Assembly (NCBI GenBank): GCA_030040475.1
Contig: JASHTQ010000532.1
Coordinates: forward strand, 1-8,124
DNA length: 8,124 bases
Direction of reading: 5' to 3'
DNA from: Streptosporangiaceae bacterium
GTDB taxonomy: Bacteria > Actinomycetota > Actinomycetes > Streptosporangiales > Streptosporangiaceae
Positions 5,673 through 8,124 of this stretch are shown here, one piece after another. The number at the start of each line of letters is the position of its first letter. Position 1 is the stretch's first letter. The notes beneath the pieces were generated by a model. The model ran no database searches. It was not told where the DNA came from and saw only the letters and a program-made list of their open reading frames with translations. Made by a program: the position numbers and the translations under genes.

Positions 5673-7826
5673 ATGCCAGCAGCGCAAGGGCGACGATTCC
5701 GCGTCGGCGACGTGCCTCCGCTCGCCGACGGATTTACCGAACGCCCCGACACCGCCGGCGGGATCACCGGCGCCGTCGTCCCCGGTTCCGCGGTGGCCCT
5801 GGTGCCGGGTACCCCGCCCGGCCACGGCCCGCCGAACTGGCTCGCCGGGTGCGGCAAGACGCAGATCGCGGTGATGATCGCGGAGTCGCTGTGGCGATCG
5901 CAGGCCATCGACGTGCTCGTCTGGGTCTGCGTCGTGGACCGCGCCGCGGTGCTGTCCGCCTTCGTCGAGGCATCGGTGGCGGCCACCGGCATCCAGCCCG
6001 CGGGCACCGCGGAATCGGTCGCGATCCGCTTCGTCGGCTGGCTGGGCGAGACCAGGCAACCCTGGCTCGTGGTGCTCGACGACCTGCCGGAAACCATCGA
6101 CCTGGACGGGCTGTGGCCGACCGGGCCGGCCGGCCGACTGCTGGTCACCGGCGCGCGGTCGGGCATCGCCGACCCAGGGCGCGGGCCAAGGACGCAGGTC
6201 GTCCCGGTCGGGCCGGTGAGCCTCAGGGAAGCCCTCAACGGCCTGAACGAGCGGCTGAGCGTGAACCCGTTCCAGCGGCAGGGCGCGCTTGACCTGATCG
6301 AGACCCTCGGCTGCGAGCCGCTGGCGCTCGCCCAGGCCGGCGCGGTCGTGGCAAGCTCCAACCTGACCTGCCGCGACTACCGGGACTTCTTCATCACCAG
6401 GCGCGAGCAGCTGTGGGGCGCGTCGGGCGAGGCGTCGTCGGCGGCCACGACCTGGACCATCTCGATGGAGCGGGCGGAATCGCTGCTGGCGGGCGCGCCG
6501 GTCCGGCTCCTGCTCGTCCTGCTGGCGCTGCTCGACGGTCACGGGGTGCCTGCCGAGATCTTCGGCGCCAGGGCCGTGGCCGAGTACCTGGCCGGCGCCG
6601 GCGCGACGGCCGCGGATCCGCAGTTGGTCTGGGACACGCTGCTGGTGATGGAGCGGACCTGCCTGGTCAGCATCAACCGGGACGCCGGCCGGCCGGCGGT
6701 GGGGATGAACTCGGCCGTCCAGGCCGCGATCCGGCTTGCCGCACCGGCCCAGGCGCAGGAGCCCGCGGCGCGCGCGGCCGCCGCCGCGCTGCTCGAGATA
6801 TGGCCGGCCGACGAGCCGGCGCCGTGGACGGCGGCGGGCCTGCGGGCGAACGCCGGCAGGCTGCACGAATCGGCGACCGACGTGCTGTGGGCCGACGGCT
6901 GCCCGCCGCTGCTGCTGCGGTCGGGACGCAGCCTGGACGAGGCGCGCATGGTCGGGCCCGCCGTCGAGTACTGGCAGGACCTGGCCACCCGGTGCGAGAC
7001 CAAGCTGGCACCGGGGCACCCGGACACCCTGATCGTGGCCGGCAAGCTGGCCGCTGCGTACCTGACGGCCGGGCGCGCGGAGGACGCCGTTCAGTGGTAC
7101 CAGCGGGTGCTGGCCGAACGGACCCGCGAGCTGGCCCCCGGCCACCCCGCCATCGTGGCCGCCCGCATCGGCCTGGCGCGGGCCCTCGTGCTGGCCAACG
7201 TGGCCGCGGACGCGGTGACCGTCATGCTCCGCGCGGTCGGCGAGTGCGAGCAGTTCCGCAGCGAGGGGCATCCGGACACGCTCGGCGCCAGGGACGAGCT
7301 CGCCGCCGCGTATCAGGCCGCGGGCGACAGGCCGGCGGCGCGCCGGCTGCTCGCGCGCAACCTGGCCGACCGCGAACGGCTGCAGGGGCCGCACGACCCG
7401 CAGACGATCGCGACCAAGGACCGGCTGGCCGCCGCCTCGCTGGCCGAGGGCAAGACCAAGGACGCCATCGGCTACTACAAGCGGGCGCTGGCCGACCGCG
7501 AGAAGGTGCTCGGGCGCGTGCACCCGGACACGATCGCCACCAGGGCGAACCTGGCCGCCGCCTACGCCGCGGCCGGGCGGATACCCGACGCGGCGTACCT
7601 GACCGAGCAGTGCTGCACGGACTCCGAGCAGGCCCTCGGTCCCGACCATGCGGTTACCCTGGCGCGGATGCTCAACCTGGCGCAGGTCTACTACAAGGCG
7701 GGGCGGGTCGGGGACGCCGTCGCGGTGCTCAGGCAGACCGCGGTCCGCTGCGAGCGGGCGCTGCCGCCCGGCGACCCGCTGACCAGGACCGTCCAGCAGA
7801 GCCTGGTCAACCTGGGACAGGCCTGA
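5673..7826 (+). CDS. STAND-type NTPase (NB-ARC-like) with C-terminal TPR repeats
   Basis: A 717-residue protein, predicted soluble. A short N-terminal region (1-50) shows no known effector domain. The NTPase core has a Walker A end AGCGKTQIA (58-66) in which Trp56 replaces the usual first Gly of GxxxxGKT; Walker B is WLVVLDDL (131-138); the sensor-like strand is GRLLVTGAR (154-162); the G-x-P motif is GCEPLAL (213-219). A winged-helix-like part follows (about 265-345). From residue 446 to 697 there are six TPR units of exactly 42 residues, of the kinesin-light-chain type (GHPDT, then LAAAY, AGR, DA, then L-ADRE), and a final capping helix. STAND proteins are nucleotide-controlled switches in which the repeats usually sense a ligand or partner. 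What this one signals to is unknown. ATG 5673 is the first start after an in-frame stop at 5637, but its ribosome site is poor (a G6 run one base away); GTG 5712 is an alternative. It lacks the DNA-binding domains of MalT or AfsR. Confidence 0.88.
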   Translation: MPAAQGRRFRVGDVPPLADGFTERPDTAGGITGAVVPGSAVALVPGTPPGHGPPNWLAGCGKTQIAVMIAESLWRSQAIDVLVWVCVVDRAAVLSAFVEASVAATGIQPAGTAESVAIRFVGWLGETRQPWLVVLDDLPETIDLDGLWPTGPAGRLLVTGARSGIADPGRGPRTQVVPVGPVSLREALNGLNERLSVNPFQRQGALDLIETLGCEPLALAQAGAVVASSNLTCRDYRDFFITRREQLWGASGEASSAATTWTISMERAESLLAGAPVRLLLVLLALLDGHGVPAEIFGARAVAEYLAGAGATAADPQLVWDTLLVMERTCLVSINRDAGRPAVGMNSAVQAAIRLAAPAQAQEPAARAAAAALLEIWPADEPAPWTAAGLRANAGRLHESATDVLWADGCPPLLLRSGRSLDEARMVGPAVEYWQDLATRCETKLAPGHPDTLIVAGKLAAAYLTAGRAEDAVQWYQRVLAERTRELAPGHPAIVAARIGLARALVLANVAADAVTVMLRAVGECEQFRSEGHPDTLGARDELAAAYQAAGDRPAARRLLARNLADRERLQGPHDPQTIATKDRLAAASLAEGKTKDAIGYYKRALADREKVLGRVHPDTIATRANLAAAYAAAGRIPDAAYLTEQCCTDSEQALGPDHAVTLARMLNLAQVYYKAGRVGDAVAVLRQTAVRCERALPPGDPLTRTVQQSLVNLGQA

Positions 7827-7855
7827 TGCTTCGCGACCACCCGTCCGGTAGGGAA

Positions 7856-7899
7856 ATTTGTGCCTTCTGTCCCCTCTCGGGGCAATTGACCGCTACGAT
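7856..7899 (+). promoter_or_regulatory. Candidate promoter of the permease gene, similar to the NTPase promoter
   Basis: TACGAT at 7894-7899 is a -10-like box placing a start near 7906 and a leader of about 26 bases. Upstream are ATTTGTGC (7856-7863), TTCT (7865-7868), a C4 run and GGGGC, matching the order upstream of the NTPase gene. Within it CCCC (7871-7874) and GGGG (7879-7882) can pair around TCTC; this small hairpin could also help end the NTPase transcript, though no T-run follows. Confidence 0.45.
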
Positions 7900-7931
7900 C
7901 GCCCTGGCGACAGCAGGGGGAGGAGACCCAG

Positions 7932-8124
7932 ATGGCGATTGATTCGCCGACGACCTTCACAAGTCCCGCGCCCACCAGCGAGACCAGGCTCGAGCCCAAC
8001 GCGATCGGCGTGGCGCAGGACACCGTCATCGGGATGGCGACGGCCGCGCCCGCCGCGTCGGTCGGGCTGATCCTGGCCTCGCTCGCCGCGGCCACCGCCT
8101 ACGCCAGCGGGCCGGCGCTCATCT
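7932..8124 (+). CDS. APC-family amino acid/polyamine permease, N-terminal part
   Basis: Only the first 64 codons are in the window; the gene continues past the right edge. ATG 7932 has a strong ribosome site, AGGAG at 7921-7925, six bases upstream. The peptide has a polar N-terminus (about 22 residues), then LEPNAIGVAQDTVIGMATAA and the start of the first membrane helix with APAASVGLIL. The NAIG and APAA pattern at this position is typical of actinobacterial APC-superfamily permeases, which import amino acids or related amines through about 12 membrane helices. The substrate cannot be told from this fragment. It lies 105 bases after the NTPase gene on the same strand and has its own promoter-like sequence. 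Confidence 0.7.
   Translation, partial: MAIDSPTTFTSPAPTSETRLEPNAIGVAQDTVIGMATAAPAASVGLILASLAAATAYASGPALI

Noticed and set aside
5655..7649. Long minus-strand open frame opposite the NTPase gene
   Set aside because: It is a GC-driven antisense shadow; all NTPase and TPR motifs are on the plus strand.
5673..7826. Anti-phage defence system (Avs-like or similar STAND)
   Set aside because: No effector domain, no accompanying nuclease or reverse transcriptase, and no other defence gene beside it; the DUF222/HNH gene is over 4 kb away on the other strand.
1..8124. CRISPR array, tRNA/rRNA genes, insertion sequence or integrase
   Set aside because: No regularly spaced direct repeats, cloverleaf-like sequences or transposase motifs were seen.

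Overview
The window comes from a very GC-rich actinomycete. Third codon positions are almost all G or C, GTG starts are used, and the first gene belongs to the DUF222/13E12 HNH-endonuclease family, which is abundant in Actinomycetota. A Streptosporangiales- or Frankia-like host is plausible, but this is inference. There are no RNA genes, CRISPR array, transposase or integrase. The layout is a run of single-gene units separated by control regions, not one long operon.

Left part, minus strand: a DUF222/HNH-type protein with a collagen-like Gly-Pro-Asp linker runs off the left edge, so its nuclease end is not visible. Upstream of it is a 446-base non-coding stretch with a dense array of G-tracts beside the ribosome binding site. 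Next is an alpha/beta hydrolase of the kynurenine-formamidase/carboxylesterase type with an in-frame triplicated 15-base repeat.

Middle, plus strand: a membrane-anchored beta-propeller (WD40-like) protein is transcribed divergently from the hydrolase. Its frame breaks at a run of seven C. It is followed by an apparently intact GlcD-like FAD-dependent 2-hydroxyacid dehydrogenase, probably read from a leaderless promoter.

Right part, plus strand: a 259-base control region holds an inverted repeat with a 21-base loop made only of A and T. It leads into a 717-residue STAND-type NTPase with six exact 42-residue TPR units and no recognisable effector domain. The N-terminus of an APC-family permease follows and runs off the right edge. 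The control regions before the NTPase gene and before the permease gene resemble each other: ATTTGTGC, then TTCT, a C-run, a G-run and a -10-like box in the same order. This is the best hint of shared regulation in the window.

No pathway links all these genes. The strongest candidates for something undescribed are the paired promoter element around the NTPase gene, the effector-less NTPase-TPR protein, the G-tract array and the C7 frameshift site.
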